This document shows, piece after piece, positions 23,001 to 34,377 of a stretch of DNA of 64,000 nucleotides. Position 1 is the stretch's first letter. Each line of letters opens with the position of its first letter. The DNA comes from Sternotherus odoratus. Lineage: Eukaryota; Chordata; Testudines; Kinosternidae. A program made the translations under genes and the position numbers. The notes beneath the pieces are model-generated. The model searched no databases, had not been told where the DNA came from, and saw nothing but the letters and a program-made list of their open reading frames with translations. The stretch lies in assembly GCA_032164245.1 (NCBI GenBank), contig JAVMKO010000002.1:176520920-176584919 (forward strand), read 5' to 3'.

Positions 23001-25085
23001 GGGAAAAGGTACTATTTGAAATACAATAGACCTTTTGTCCTGTCTCTCTGTGCTCCAAGAGATGACAACTCCCTCCCCAATTTGAAAAAAAACTTGTTGA
23101 ACCCGGTATTAAATGGAACATTATTACAGCCAATTAGCTCCAGGGGAAATGTACAGAATGAAACTGTTGTACTTTGGGGATAGTTTATGAAGATCACAGA
23201 ATAAGTAAAAGGTGTGTGGTTTTTGTTTTTAAAGACTGGTTTTCCTTGCAGTAGCTTCAATAAATGTTTGTTCATGGACAGAGGAGCAAAAGGAAGTACA
23301 GACCTCATGGTAAAGAAAATCTCACCACATCCATGAGAAAAGAAGATCCCAATTTGGGTAAACCTTATAATTATTTCATAAGGATGATTATCTCCATAAA
23401 TCTATCACTAGGTTACACACTTCATAAGTTAGTGAGGTTTTCCACTGATGCAGCCTAATGGGACCATGGTGGAGTATTGCCTCGTCACTCGCAAAACTAG
23501 GGTTAAAAATTAGCTCATCTTTTCTTGGTTATTGTTTTCTTTCTCCGTATAATTGGCAGAGTGGCTATTTCTTTCTGGGCCACCAGGCCCAGCTACATGT
23601 TAATTATAAGTATTCCTTACATTCTTTGAAATGCCCAGAAATGTTGTAAGGGCACAAGATAAATAAATAATCCTCAGTTGTGTTCCTCACTGGAGGAAGA
23701 CTGAAGTTGGGAATGAGAAGCAGTGTCCATTGAGGGGAAAAAAACCCAGTTTATTTGAAAGTATGAGAGAGCAACCCTAGGAGTATAATAAGAATGATAA
23801 ACTCTTCTATGTGATTTTCAGGTTTTACCAGGGCCTGATGGAAACTGCTCAATGACAAGGATAGAAGTAAAGGAGTTGATGTGCTGTGGCCCCTACTGTG
23901 GGAAATGAATCTGTTCCAGATAGGACGTGTTTCCCCAAGAGACTACTTCATGTAGACTAGTTAATTGGTACTAAATCACAGTGATAGTGACACACAAGTG
24001 AGAAACGGTTAGGGAGTGGCCCAGGCTGGAGATTACATACATCCTCCCCCAGTGGCCCTACATAGTTCCCCATTTAAAAAAAAGTTAGTACAGCTCCCAG
24101 CTATAAAGTTAATATAGCTCCACAGTGCAGATTCCCTTGTTAGTGGGGGCCCTATAGGAAGCTGCTGGCTGCTTGGGATCTATTGGGAGTACAGAGTCAA
24201 AATGGAGGCACAAGACTTTTAGAAAAAAATATCCCCAGTCTCCTGAGGGATCTGGGAGGGATTGCTGTTGGGTCCCACAGCCTGTCCCATGAGTGTGAAA
24301 ATCCTCCCCCCCCCCCCCAGATGTAACAATGGAGACACATATTGGCCACAAAATCCTTACTAAATTTTCTCTCACTTCCCATGGTGATTGGGCCCTCGGT
24401 TTTTACTCAGGCAAATTCCATTGCTTCCATGGGAGATGTACCAAATAAAACCCAAGAAATGAGCTCTTACTTTGAGAGGCACAGCAATAAAATGGATGTT
24501 GTGATGGTCAATCCCAACAGCTGTTTTCACAGGAGTACAAGGACACCAGTAGGAAACAATGTGGGTTTTGTGAAAAGAAGTAGTAAATTTAAAAAGCAAA
24601 CCAAACAATTAGGGCAACAAGCCAGGATCAATCGATGAGTGGTAAGACATTCATTGCTCTTTTATTATGAAATGAATTTGAGGCTTATTTCTGATAATGA
24701 ATTTATTTTGTATTAACACAGATGTAATTGCTCATGCACAAGAATTCACTTGTAGTGCAGCACTCATGTTATGTACCATTAGAAATATAAAAGTGATGCC
24801 AAAGGGAAATGGAAGGACAGCAAGATGAAAAATTCTAGCTGAAAGGAGGAAGTAGGAATTTGTTTGGTCCACCAATCAGGAAGCATAATTCAAACAGAGA
24901 CCATTAATATTCAAAATGAAAATGTTTAGGGAATGTGGATCTTGATTATGTCAATTAACCCCCCCTTTTCAACATCAGATATCTAGAAAGACCAAGGTTG
25001 TTGCTTTGTTCATTTATTCATTGAAATGAGAATACAGAGAATATCAGACATTCCTGCATCATCTAGCAGGAATTCCTTGATTATA
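20099..25085. other. AT-rich non-coding sequence, no gene seen
   Basis: There is a 33-bp tandem duplication at about 20245-20310 (two copies of aactggtaaactatactctt). A palindromic fragment lies at 21667-21740 (gtgaaatcctgacccc ... gtcaggatttta). There is a poly-C run at about 24306-24319. No frame resembles a known protein. Confidence 0.55.
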
Positions 25086-25287
25086 TTAAAAAAACTTCTA
25101 AAATCCATTTAGTTAAACCCATGCAAACATCTAATTTAGATGCACCTATACTGATTTAACCCTTGTTTATCATGATTTAGCTTGCATATAAATTATTGAA
25201 TTAAGCTAAACCAATTTAAATAAGGCTTACTTGTTTAAGTGCATCTATACAGGCTTAACTAGTGTGTTTTAAAACTGACTTCATTAA

Positions 25288-25992
25288 GACAAGCCCAAGA
25301 AAGAAAACAACAGAACACCACTGGCCATCACCTACAGTCCTCAGTTAAAACCTCTGCAACGCATCATCAGTGACCTACAACCCATCCTGGACAATAATCC
25401 CTCACTTTCACAGGCCTTGGGAGGAAGGCCAGTCCTGGCACACAGACAACCTGCCAACCTTAAACAAATTCTCACCAGCAACAGCACACTGCACCACAAT
25501 AACTCCAACTCAGGAACCAATCCATGCAACAAACCTCGATGCCAACTCTGCCCACATATCTACACCAGCAACACCATCACAGGACCTAACCAGATCAACC
25601 ATACCATCACTGGTTCATTCACCTGCACATCAACCAATGTCATATATGCCATTATATGCCACCAGTGTCCCTCTGCTATGTACATCGGCCAAACTGGACA
25701 GTCCCTAAGAAAAAGGATAAATGCACACAAATCAGATATTAGGAATGGCAATATACAAAAACCTGTAGGAGAACAGTTCAACCTGCCTGGACACACAATT
25801 ACAGATTTAAAAGTCACCATACTGCCGCAAAAAAACTTCAAGTCCAGACTGCAAAGGGAAACTGCAGAGCTACAATTCATTTGCAAATTCAACACAAACA
25901 ATCTCGGATTGAACAAAGACCTACAATGGCTTGCTAATTACAGAACTAGTTTCTCCTCTCTCCATGTTCACCCCCCCCCATTCAAATGCTAG
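25288..25992 (+). CDS. Penelope GIY-YIG endonuclease domain (partial ORF)
   Basis: The frame is open for 235 codons from the truncation point to a stop, with no in-frame ATG near the start; it is the C-terminal part of a larger polyprotein. It has a Cys-rich motif CNKPRCQLCPH (Cys 80, 85, 88; His 90) typical of Penelope nucleases. The GIY-YIG core follows: VIYAII (about 118-123) and YIGQTGQSLRKRI (132-144), with the catalytic arginine in the latter. A later GEQFNLPGH block supplies the usual glutamate; the histidine commonly next to it is glutamine here. In the family this nuclease nicks target DNA for reverse transcription. The unbroken frame suggests a fairly recent insertion, but the copy lacks reverse transcriptase and cannot move itself. 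Confidence 0.88.
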   Translation, partial: DKPKKENNRTPLAITYSPQLKPLQRIISDLQPILDNNPSLSQALGGRPVLAHRQPANLKQILTSNSTLHHNNSNSGTNPCNKPRCQLCPHIYTSNTITGPNQINHTITGSFTCTSTNVIYAIICHQCPSAMYIGQTGQSLRKRINAHKSDIRNGNIQKPVGEQFNLPGHTITDLKVTILPQKNFKSRLQRETAELQFICKFNTNNLGLNKDLQWLANYRTSFSSLHVHPPPFKC

Positions 25993-26117
25993 AAGAATAA
26001 CCCACCCTCCCTGATTGGACATAACAAGCTGGTTCAGCCTAATTGGACTAACCTTTTTACCTCCCACCTGGTTCTTGCCTACTTTTCTATACCTGCCTCT
26101 GAACACTTCCACTGCTT

Positions 26118-26160
26118 GCATCCGACGAAGTGGGTATTAGCTCACAAAAGCTTATGCTTC
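26118..26160 (+). ncRNA. Hammerhead-ribozyme-like motif, decayed
   Basis: CCGACGA (26122-26128) aligns with the hammerhead core CUGANGA, with the U4 position changed to C. A stem II follows: GTGGG (26130-26134) pairs with CTCAC (26141-26145) through loop tattag, with one G-U. The next core box is AAAA instead of GAAA. Flanking GCAT and ATGC could form an outer stem. Two core changes make it probably inactive. Confidence 0.6.
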
Positions 26161-26249
26161 AAAACGTTATAGTTAGTCTTTATGGTGGCACTGGACTTTG
26201 TTACCTTCATTAAATCAGTGCAACTTTTCTAGTACAGACATGGCCAAAG

Positions 26250-27265
26250 GCACTCTTCTTGCAAACATTTTTACACACAAGTAGCTTTATGCCTTTGAGC
26301 TCTACTCACATGGGCAAGTGTTTGCAAGAATGAGACTATTCAGAATACAGTTAAAAGGAATAGTCTATTTTGTACCATTAGAGCTAGCCAAGGAGAGTGT
26401 AAGTTTTTTAATAGTCTTATCTCTCAGTCTACAAGCTAATACTTTGTTGGTGGCACATTTTGAATCTGCTGGAATCAATTCAAATATTTTAGGTGCATTT
26501 CTAATTTCCACTGCCATGTGATACATAAAATCACATAAGGAAAAAAGAATATGCAGAATTTATTCTTAGGGGAAGGAACACAGTCGACTTTAAGGCCATC
26601 TTTGCATCTCGTTTTGATTCAATAGTTCATTAGCTAGTTTTTTTATATTTATACAATGTCATACTATATTATATATTAAGCTAGTGTTTTCTGTATTAAA
26701 TCTCTATAATTTATATAATAGATATGTTCCATCTGTTTTTTGGAGTCCTATAAAGATAATGAAGAAATAATGTAGATAACATTTTTGTATTTATAAATAA
26801 ATTTATGTTAATTGACAAGAATTCTTTTCTTTCAGTGTTACGGGAGCTGCCAGATATGTTATGTAATGTTATAGTTTCAATTTTGTATCCTTTAAATCAA
26901 AAAGTGATATGAAATGTATTACAGAAGTGAATTTATTTAGCTCTGTCAGTTGCAATGAGCATAAGTTATTCTACCCATTAGTTAAAGGTCTGTCTTCAGA
27001 TCTCTGATTAGAAACACCCCATTGCCATCTTTGTAATTATTAATAAAAACTTATTAGGAAGTGAAAATTGAAATCTTTCCAGTAACCCATCTCAAATATC
27101 TTTTAAAATTCTCATATAAAATTACCATTCTTTTACATGAAATCTGAATGTTATAAAATGTTCATAAAAGATTCTTCCCCAAAGGATTTTTAGAAGACTG
27201 TTTAAAATACCACTTAATTCTTCCAAAACTTTAAGCCAGCTGAGTTTATCTTGTAGGTTCTTGTA
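26250..27265. other. Very AT-rich non-coding sequence
   Basis: No gene or repeat was recognised; 26600-26830 is particularly rich in TATAT and TTTATA. Confidence 0.5.
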
Positions 27266-27269
27266 ATTG

Positions 27270-28060
27270 GCCTGGGTTTATCGGCGGTACTGCCTAGTGG
27301 TTAGGCTCCTAGATCATAACTCTCCCTTATATCTAGTGTCCTTTACTGATGGTCACTTCAATGCAGTGGTGATTTCCTGTCTGGTAGATAGTGACTTGGA
27401 CCTCTGGCCAGGTCACCACTGAAGGGGAAAAGAGTCTAACGAAGTCCAACATTCCCCAAAATAAGTTTCCGGACCAACTCTGGGCCAACTTCAGGGCTTA
27501 CTATGTCTTTATCTCCTTTATCTCCAGGGGGAGGAGAGCATGTGAGCCTCAGGGCTGGTTGGTGGGAGAGTCTGGGTGTTCCCTCTCTACCAGGCTCTGA
27601 CTCATGATCCTACAAGTGGGAGCAATATGAAGCAGCCAGGCGTGCTCCAGGCTGTCTCCCAAACAGTCCAAGAAAGGAGAGAGAGAAAGATTTATTAATC
27701 TTTAAGGACAAGCTAGTCACTACTCCGGGGCCTGGGATAAATGCTGCTTGTGGAGCCCCTTCCCACCCCTCTGCCCTCTTTATAGCACTAAGGAATCCTG
27801 CTGTGCCCTTACTCAGGAACTCTCAAGATAGGTCCATCTCCCTACCCTATCTGCTATTCTCCATCTTTCTGAGCTGTCTGCCTCTCTTTTAAACTTCTCC
27901 AGCCAGAGAACACTCTGCAGGTATGATGGGATGAGGCCACTTGGGCCCAGAACTGCTTTTTATCCTTCTATCCCAATGGGGGAGGGGGATTATATACTCC
28001 ACCACAATTCTGAAATAGGCTGAGCATAGGGCCAGCTCATCCACTCCCATGGTAAAACCC
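27270..28060. mobile_element. Unclassified GC-richer repeat-like segment
   Basis: The segment starts with a tRNA-like phrase (tgcctagtggttaggctcct) and contains long stretches of GC-richer text unlike the AT-rich flanks. No termini, duplication or coding region were found. Repeat status is a guess from composition and style. Confidence 0.3.
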
Positions 28061-28154
28061 ACTGGAGTAAGATCTATGTTGGGGAAGAAATACACACACA
28101 CACACACGTATATATACTGTATATTTTGGGGGTATTTTTCTCTCAATAGGTCTA

Positions 28155-28378
28155 TCAGCCCCGATCTACACTGGGTGGGGGGCCGACCTAACATACGCAA
28201 CTTCAGCTATGAGAATAGTATAGCTGAAGTCGACGTATCTTAGGTCAACTTACCTAGTGTCCTCAGGGTTGACTGCCGCTGCTCCCCTGTCGACTCCGCT
28301 TCTGCCTCTCATCTTGGTGGATTACAGGAGTCGAAGGCAGAACGATCAGGGATTGATTTATTGAGTCTACACTAGGAT
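28155..28378 (-). mobile_element. MITE of the gtcgac-rich family
   Basis: The ends (ccccgatctacactgggt and gagtctacactagga) and internal GTCGA-rich text (gctgaagtcgacgtatctta) match the families at 7755-8607 and 53691-53909. Orientation is opposite to the latter. It has no coding capacity. Confidence 0.65.
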
Positions 28379-29493
28379 TACACGGGACACTCACACCCTA
28401 TCCAACTGCTCCCTGTTACATGACCATCCCAACCCGTATCCACACCCTCACCCCAACTGCCCCCGGAACCCTACCCTCCACTCTGCCTCCCCTGACCGCC
28501 CTCCCCCTGAGTCTCCGCCCCATCCAACCACCCCCTGCTCCCTGATTTCCCTCCCGTGATCCCCTGTTCCTTATCCAATTCCCCCTCACCCCTGCTCGCT
28601 GGTGCCAGTCACGCTGCTGCAACACTTCCCAGAAGGAGTATCAGGCTGCAGCGCTAGCAGCACAGCTGTGGGGAAGGGGTGAGACAGCAAGAGAGGGACC
28701 AAGAATTGGACAGGATGGTCACACAGGCCGGATGTGGCTTGTGGGCTGTAGTTTGCCCACATCCTGTCCATCCTGCCTGAGCTCCTGGCCGGGGAGGCGA
28801 GCCCCAGCCCCGCTCCCACTGTCTTCTCTCCCCCACAGCTATGTTGCTTACCCATGCTGAATAATACCTCTTCCAAAAGTAGAAAGACAGAATCAGGCCA
28901 CAAAGGTGAGCTACTGCAGAAGGGCTATTCCACACTCACCATCAGGAGATCTACTGTGAATTAAGGGCAGCACATGGTCTTAAACTTTGTAGCCACCAAC
29001 AGACAATGATAAAAAATATTGCTACCCGAGACCGGACTACTGATCTAAATGGCTAAGGAAGGACTTTCCTAAAGTACTTGTCCGAGACTTCTAGCTGCCA
29101 GTTTTATGGTAGCTGTGAATGATCACCATAAGCCTCAACGGTAGAATGGGATCCCCATATTCCATGGTAAGAGCTGTCACCTGGTAAATATGGTTAGCAA
29201 GGGTAGGTCAGGCATATCTATCCTCACTGAATCTTCGTACTGGAGAACTTCACAGAAAATAGATTTTCTGCAACAGAACTGTGAAGATGGATGAATTTAC
29301 CTAGTAGATATAAAACTGAGATTTGCTTTGGCTTAACCTTGTCAATGGGTGAGGTGCTTTCCCAATAGTGGTTTATTCTTATATAAAATGGTAACTACAC
29401 ATTAATGAAGAGACCTAGTGAAAGTCACTATAACAAATAGTGAAAAAGCTGAATGCAGAGAGTTTTATTCATGTTATTCAGGAAGAGCAGGAG

Positions 29494-29533
<40 letters not shown>

Positions 29534-29940
29534 CCCCAAGACGCTTCAGATGTTTTCATAAAATACTAAATCTATTGTTCTGCAAGTCTGAGCACAGTTA
29601 ATTTTTAAGTGCTGTGTTACTGGGTAAGAGACACCAGAGATGAGCATGGTATGGAGTCACTTGACAGTGTGTATAAAAGGTGCTCTACTTTGATAAGCAT
29701 GACCAGTAACATTTCTGGAAAGGAAAAGAATATAGTGGTTGTGTAAGAGATACACAAAAAGGAATGGGGGCTGTGCAATGCCAGCAACCAAACAAAGCCA
29801 TCTTTCTTGATACTCTATGTTTGTTTGTTTGTTTTTAAACTGCCTTGGGTGATATTTCTTTGGAAGAAGAATTTCAAATGTACTTGCTTTGAAGAGGTTT
29901 GGCTAGCATTAGCCAAACAAATCTAATTTTAGTGAAGATG
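28379..29940. other. Non-coding with fragments of a hAT-type MITE
   Basis: About 28640-28840 carries text found in the hAT element at 42976-43742 (gggctgtagtttgcccac and ctgagctcctggcc). An (AG)n microsatellite lies at 29498-29527. The remainder is unrecognised. Confidence 0.5.
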
Positions 29941-29948
29941 CTCTAAAC

Positions 29949-30414
29949 CAGTGGTTCTCAAACTTTTTGTAGTGGTGACCCCTTTCCCACACTGGGCCTC
30001 TAAGCGCGACCCCCCTTGGGGTCAGGTGGGGGGAGGGTGTGCCTGAAGCCCACTGCAGCAGGGGCTGTGATGGGGGGGTTCCAGCAGCCCCCTGAGGCCA
30101 GTGTGGGAGGGTTCCAGCAGCCCCCAGAGGCCAGTGGGGGGTGGGGTTTCCAGCAGCCCCACGGAGGTGCCGGCAGTGGGGGGGGGGGGCGCCAGCAGCT
30201 TGCCGCGGCGGGAGCTGGGACCAGGCTCGCGGGGCCACCAGCAGCATGCCATGGCAGGAGCCGTGGCCGAGACTGGCCTTATGGGGGTGCCAGCAGCCCG
30301 CGGCGGTGGCAGGGGCACAGGCTGCCTGCAGCAGCAGGGGCCAGATGCCAGCGGCATTGTTCGGGGCCGGCTGCTGGCAGGATGGGCTCGCAACCCCCAC
30401 TTTGAGAACCAATG
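29949..30414. mobile_element. hAT-type MITE with perfect 8-bp duplication
   Basis: The termini (CAGTGGTTCTCAAAC and the complement in ctttgagaaccaatg) are of hAT type. It is flanked by the identical 8-bp duplication CTCTAAAC (29941-29948 and 30415-30422). The interior is GC-rich with imperfect tandem units around ttccagcagccccctgagg. No transposase is present; the overlapping frames are low-complexity. Confidence 0.93.
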
Positions 30415-30429
30415 CTCTAAACCATTGGA

Positions 30430-33124
30430 CATGCCCCCACACCCCTTTACAGCCCCTTTCTTGTACTCATTTTCCCACCACTGTTTGCTAAATTATGCTT
30501 AGAAGCTAAAAAAACTCTGACAGAAAACCGAGCATGATATTTTTAGCAGCATGGAGGTGATGCATAAAAGGATAGAGTCTGTCTGAGGTTATTTGTACTA
30601 CAAAAGAGTTGAAGCTACTGCTCAAACACCAGCAACAGACATGGAGGATTGATCTATTTAAAACGCCTCTTTGATCTCAAAGATGTAACTGTCTTCATTG
30701 GATAGACTAAGAACTGCGAACCAATGGATAATATGGAAAATAAGGCAATAATTCCAAATTTAAGTATTCTTGATGTTGCAAGAAGATGGCAATGTAGAAA
30801 AATTAGTGATTTCATTTCTATGTATTGTTTTTAAATGGGTGAATGCCTCGTATCTTGAAAACAGTTTTTGATAAATTATCATGCTCTATATATCTGCAAA
30901 GATGAACTGCTTAACCAAATTGTTAGACCTTAGTATCTAATCCTACTGGCAAGCCAGAAACCAAAGGCTCTTTATTGCAAGATCACCTCAAGAATTTGTG
31001 TTGAAAGAATACTAAATCTCTGCCCTAGCCTCAGATTTTACCGTGCACTTGCTGAAGACAGCATAAACTTTCACACATGAGCAACAGCTCTGATCATTCG
31101 GATATCATTCTGCTTTCTTAAACACATTCAAAGTATTTGCTGACTGAGTTAGCCAGTTGTATACTGAGCCAAAAATGTTTGCACCAAAGAAATAACAGAG
31201 ATACCAGAGGACATTTCATTGTATGTGTTGCGTGCACCAGATATTTGTAAGGTGTTCTATGCTTGGGGTCTTCCCATAGAGCTGTGAGAGCATTAATGAT
31301 GTCTAGGGGCAGGATCTTAGCAGCCATGTGTTTGTTAGCATACTAGAGCCTGCCAAGCTGTACTTTGCTAATCATACACACACACACACACACACACACT
31401 CTCTCTCTCTCCTCTCTCTCTTTCTCTCTCTCACACACACAACTTCTCAGAAAAGATTTAATAGAAGAATGCTGTAGTGAAGTATAACATTATTAATCCT
31501 TAATTATTCACGCCACAATACATTTACTAATATATTATGTAGCATTATAAGTAGTTAAAATTATAATAGACTAATGCACAGGTGTCTAGATAAATGGTAT
31601 GTTTTGTGATTCCTTATCCTTGTTTTTTCAAATTTTTATTCACTTGGGTCTGATCTAAAGCCTACTGAAGCCAATGAAAAACCCCAATTGTCTTTACTGG
31701 GCTCTAACCAGCAAAATTCATACAAAACACTCTCTGAATCTACACTAACTCTGAGTAAGGTCTGATGGATTTGGTTCTTATTCACTAATACCGGTATGCA
31801 AATTTCAATAGTTAGCAGTGGGTCTCCCGTTTATTAGTACAAATTGGGTAGGGACTTTCGTGTTGTTTGATCAAGAATTCTTGGATGTATATTGCTTTAT
31901 TGTATATTCTCCAACCATTTAAGAGAGAACACCTGTAAACCTGGCAGCTCAGTTAGTGAGCACACACACAAGAGAGTATAACATCGGCCTTTAAAGGTCC
32001 AAATATTGATTGGCTGCTTCAATAATGTAAAATACATAAACAATATAAAGAAAAGAGACAAGAAAAATGGATGCTTTTCATAAACATGTAAACAGTGTTT
32101 AATTTCCCCCTCGTCCAGGATCACTGTTCTCCTAGAAGGATACACAGAACTTGAACCATTCTTCCTCAGATTAAACTCTTTGTTCCATACAATATATCAC
32201 AGATGTTCTCTTCAATGGATGGACATTCCCTTTTCAGGCTCATTGTCCCCAGTCTGGCTAACTCTGACCCTTGGAGATTTATACACACACTTGTTATTTG
32301 TACAGCTTAGTGAGATCTAGATCAGATAAATGCATCATGGAGATATTTCTCAACAAGAAAAAGCAATAGTGTGTTCTGTCCTTTTTGTACATCTGAAACC
32401 AAAACCACAGCTAGAAATGGCCTATTTATTTGCTTCACAATATATTCAGTGTTGAAAACAATGAGTATTATGGTCTATAGCTATTTGTAGATATTATCTC
32501 CGGCCTACAAAAATTATACTGGCCCCAAACGTTCATGCTTTCTATGCTACTGAAATACACACTTTTGTGGTGTAGGAAACAAATGCAATATGGTATTACA
32601 TTTTTCTGTGGCAAGGCCCTTTTAAGATTTATGTTCAGGCATCTTATTTAGATATGGCTTAAACAAAAAAATGACCCATTCAGCTTTTACTTCAGTAGTT
32701 TAAGGCACGTTTTGTATGTGATTGCTGGTATTATTATCATTATTGAGATGACATTTGTTTTTGGTAAACAGATTTCATCGGCCCCACAACATCAAGTGAC
32801 AGCTGAGCTACACAGGAACTTTTAAGAAAAAAGAAATAGAAGAAGTTTCTTGGTTGCTTTAGTTTTTTCTCGAGTAATTTAAGTTTGTCACACCTTGAAA
32901 TATGTAAATGATGGATGCAATAAACCATGTTATTGATGGTGTAAAGAATTCTAATGTCTGAATCATTTCTTCCTCTGGAAAAATACACTGGAAGACTTAA
33001 GAGTCTTGCTACATTCTCCTCTGCAGCAGAAGGAGTTTTGGAGTCCAGCTTGCTAGTGTCACAAATCCTGGGAATCCGTGGGGAGGAGGATTAACAGACA
33101 CAGGAGTGGCCATACAGAGGGGCC
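30430..33124. other. AT-rich non-coding sequence with a CA/CT microsatellite
   Basis: A compound (CA)n(CT)n(CA)n tract spans about 31376-31440. No coding frame with family motifs and no complete repeat were recognised. Confidence 0.55.
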
Positions 33125-33221
33125 ACTTCTCCATACTCAGAGAGATAGCCGTGTTAGTCTGGAATAGCAGAAGTAACAAAGAGTCCTGTGACACCTTAAA
33201 GACTAACTAAAGTATTGAAGC

Positions 33222-33263
33222 ATAAGCTTTCGTGGGCTAATACCCACTTCGTCGGATGCAAGC
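33222..33263 (-). ncRNA. Hammerhead-like motif, left arm
   Basis: On the minus strand: CCGACGA (33249-33255), a perfect stem II CACCC/GTGGG-type pairing (33243-33247 with 33232-33236), then an intact GAAA (33228-33231). Only the core U4 (C here) departs from CUGANGA. It is the best preserved of the cores seen in this family in the window. Confidence 0.6.
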
Positions 33264-33274
33264 AGCCGCTGCTT

Positions 33275-33316
33275 GCATCCGACGAAGTGGGTATTAGCCC
33301 ACAAAAGCTTATGCTT
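33275..33316 (+). ncRNA. Hammerhead-like motif, right arm
   Basis: On the plus strand: CCGACGA (33279-33285), stem II GTGGG/CCCAC, then AAAA in place of GAAA (33303-33306). It has one more core defect than its partner arm. Confidence 0.55.
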
Positions 33317-33577
33317 CAATACTTTAGTTAGTCTTTAAGGTGCCACAGGACTCTTTGTTACTTCTCCATACTATTATTCCCCACACAGGAAGCAAAGCTG
33401 CCTGAGTCAGCAGTAATTCCAGGTGTATCTCATGGGCCCAGCTGGGAGAGATGCAGTGAAGAGTGACTGTTGTCTCCTCTTCCCTGCCATTATCTCTAAG
33501 GATTTGTAGCATGACTCCACAAAACATCTCATGGAAGGACTTCCAGGGGCTCCTAGGGATGGAGTGACAATATCACG

Positions 33578-34377
33578 AATCATAGAATACCAGGGTTGGA
33601 AAGGACCTCAGGTGGTCACGGATCCAACCCTCTGCTTAAAGCACAACCAAACCCCAACTAAATCATCCCAGCCAGGACTTTGTCAAACCTGACCTTAAAA
33701 AAACTTCTGAAGAAGATTCCACCACCTCCCTAGGTAACCCATTCCAGTTCTTCATCACCCTCCCTCATGAAAAGGTTTTCCTAATATACAACCTAAACCT
33801 CTCCCACTGCAACTTGAGACCATTACTCCTTGTTCTATCATCTGGTGCCATTGAGAACAGTCTAGATTCATCCTCTTTGGAAACCTCTTTCAGGTAGTTG
33901 AAAGTAGCTATCAATTCCCCCCATCATTCTTCTCTTTTGCAGCCTGAACAATACCCATTCCCTCAGCCTCTCCTCATAAGTCATGTGCTCCAGGCCCCTA
34001 ATCATTTTTGTTGCCCTCCTCTGGAGTCTTTTTTCCACATCCTTCTTGTAGTGTGGGCCCCAAAACTGGACACAATACTCCAGATGAGGCCTCATCAATG
34101 CCGAATAGAGGGGAATGATCACGTCCCTTGATCTGCTGGCAATGCCCCTATTTATATAGCCCAGAATGCCATTAGCCTTCTTGGCAACAGGGGCACACTG
34201 TTGACTTATATCCAGCTTCTCATCCACCATACCCCCTAGGTCCTTTTCTGCAGAACTGTTGCCTAGCCACGCGGTCCATAGTCTGTAGCAGTGCATGGGA
34301 TTTTTCCTTCCTTTGTGCAGGACTCTGCACTTGTCCTTGTTGAAACTCATCACCATGGCAGAGAAAGAATGAAGCAC
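33578..34377 (-). mobile_element. CR1 LINE 3' end, 5'-truncated
   Basis: The left edge (gaatcatagaataccagggt) is the CR1 3' terminus read on the minus strand. It is followed by the usual 3' untranslated text and the end of ORF2. The 5' truncation is near 34377. Flanking duplications were not resolved. Confidence 0.92.
33868..34377 (-). pseudogene. CR1 ORF2 C-terminal fragment, still open
   Basis: The 169-codon frame has the CR1 C-terminal pattern: FNKDKCRVLHKGRKN, LGNSSAEKDLGGMVDEKLD, RDVIIPLYSALMRPHLEYCV and FWGPHYKKDVEKRLQRRATK. These lie downstream of the reverse transcriptase palm, in the thumb and C-terminal region. There is no stop in the fragment, so it is younger than the relic at 2.2-3.7 kb. 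It is truncated and has no catalytic motif. Confidence 0.9.

Larger units (their letters stand above)
25288..26204 (+). mobile_element. Penelope-like element, 5'-truncated
   Basis: The insertion is flanked by the 9-bp duplication CTTCATTAA (25279-25287 and 26205-26213). It contains the C-terminal GIY-YIG endonuclease frame of a Penelope-like element. Past a short 3' untranslated stretch it ends with a hammerhead-like terminal segment (26118-26160) and ggcactggactttgtta. The reverse transcriptase half is missing, which fits 5' truncation. Penelope elements carry GIY-YIG nucleases and often hammerhead motifs in their terminal repeats. Confidence 0.88.
25090..26250. mobile_element. TTTAA-rich MITE interrupted by a Penelope element
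   Basis: The left part (about 25090-25287) has gtttaa/ttaaac phrases, and the text resumes after the Penelope insertion with atcagtgcaacttttctagt (26214 on). Joining across the insertion gives a continuous element of the type also seen at 5780-5990. Outer limits are approximate. Confidence 0.55.
33138..33359. mobile_element. Inverted Penelope-terminus insertion with 13-bp duplication
   Basis: A 222-bp insert is flanked by ACTTCTCCATACT (33125-33137 and 33360-33372). Two 90-bp arms (33174-33263 and 33271-33360) are inverted copies differing at two positions, around a 7-bp centre. Each arm equals the 3'-terminal segment of the Penelope element at 26115-26204. The left side adds a tail (agccgtgttagtctgg). 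No coding sequence is present. The duplication shows that the inverted pair inserted as one unit. Confidence 0.88.
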
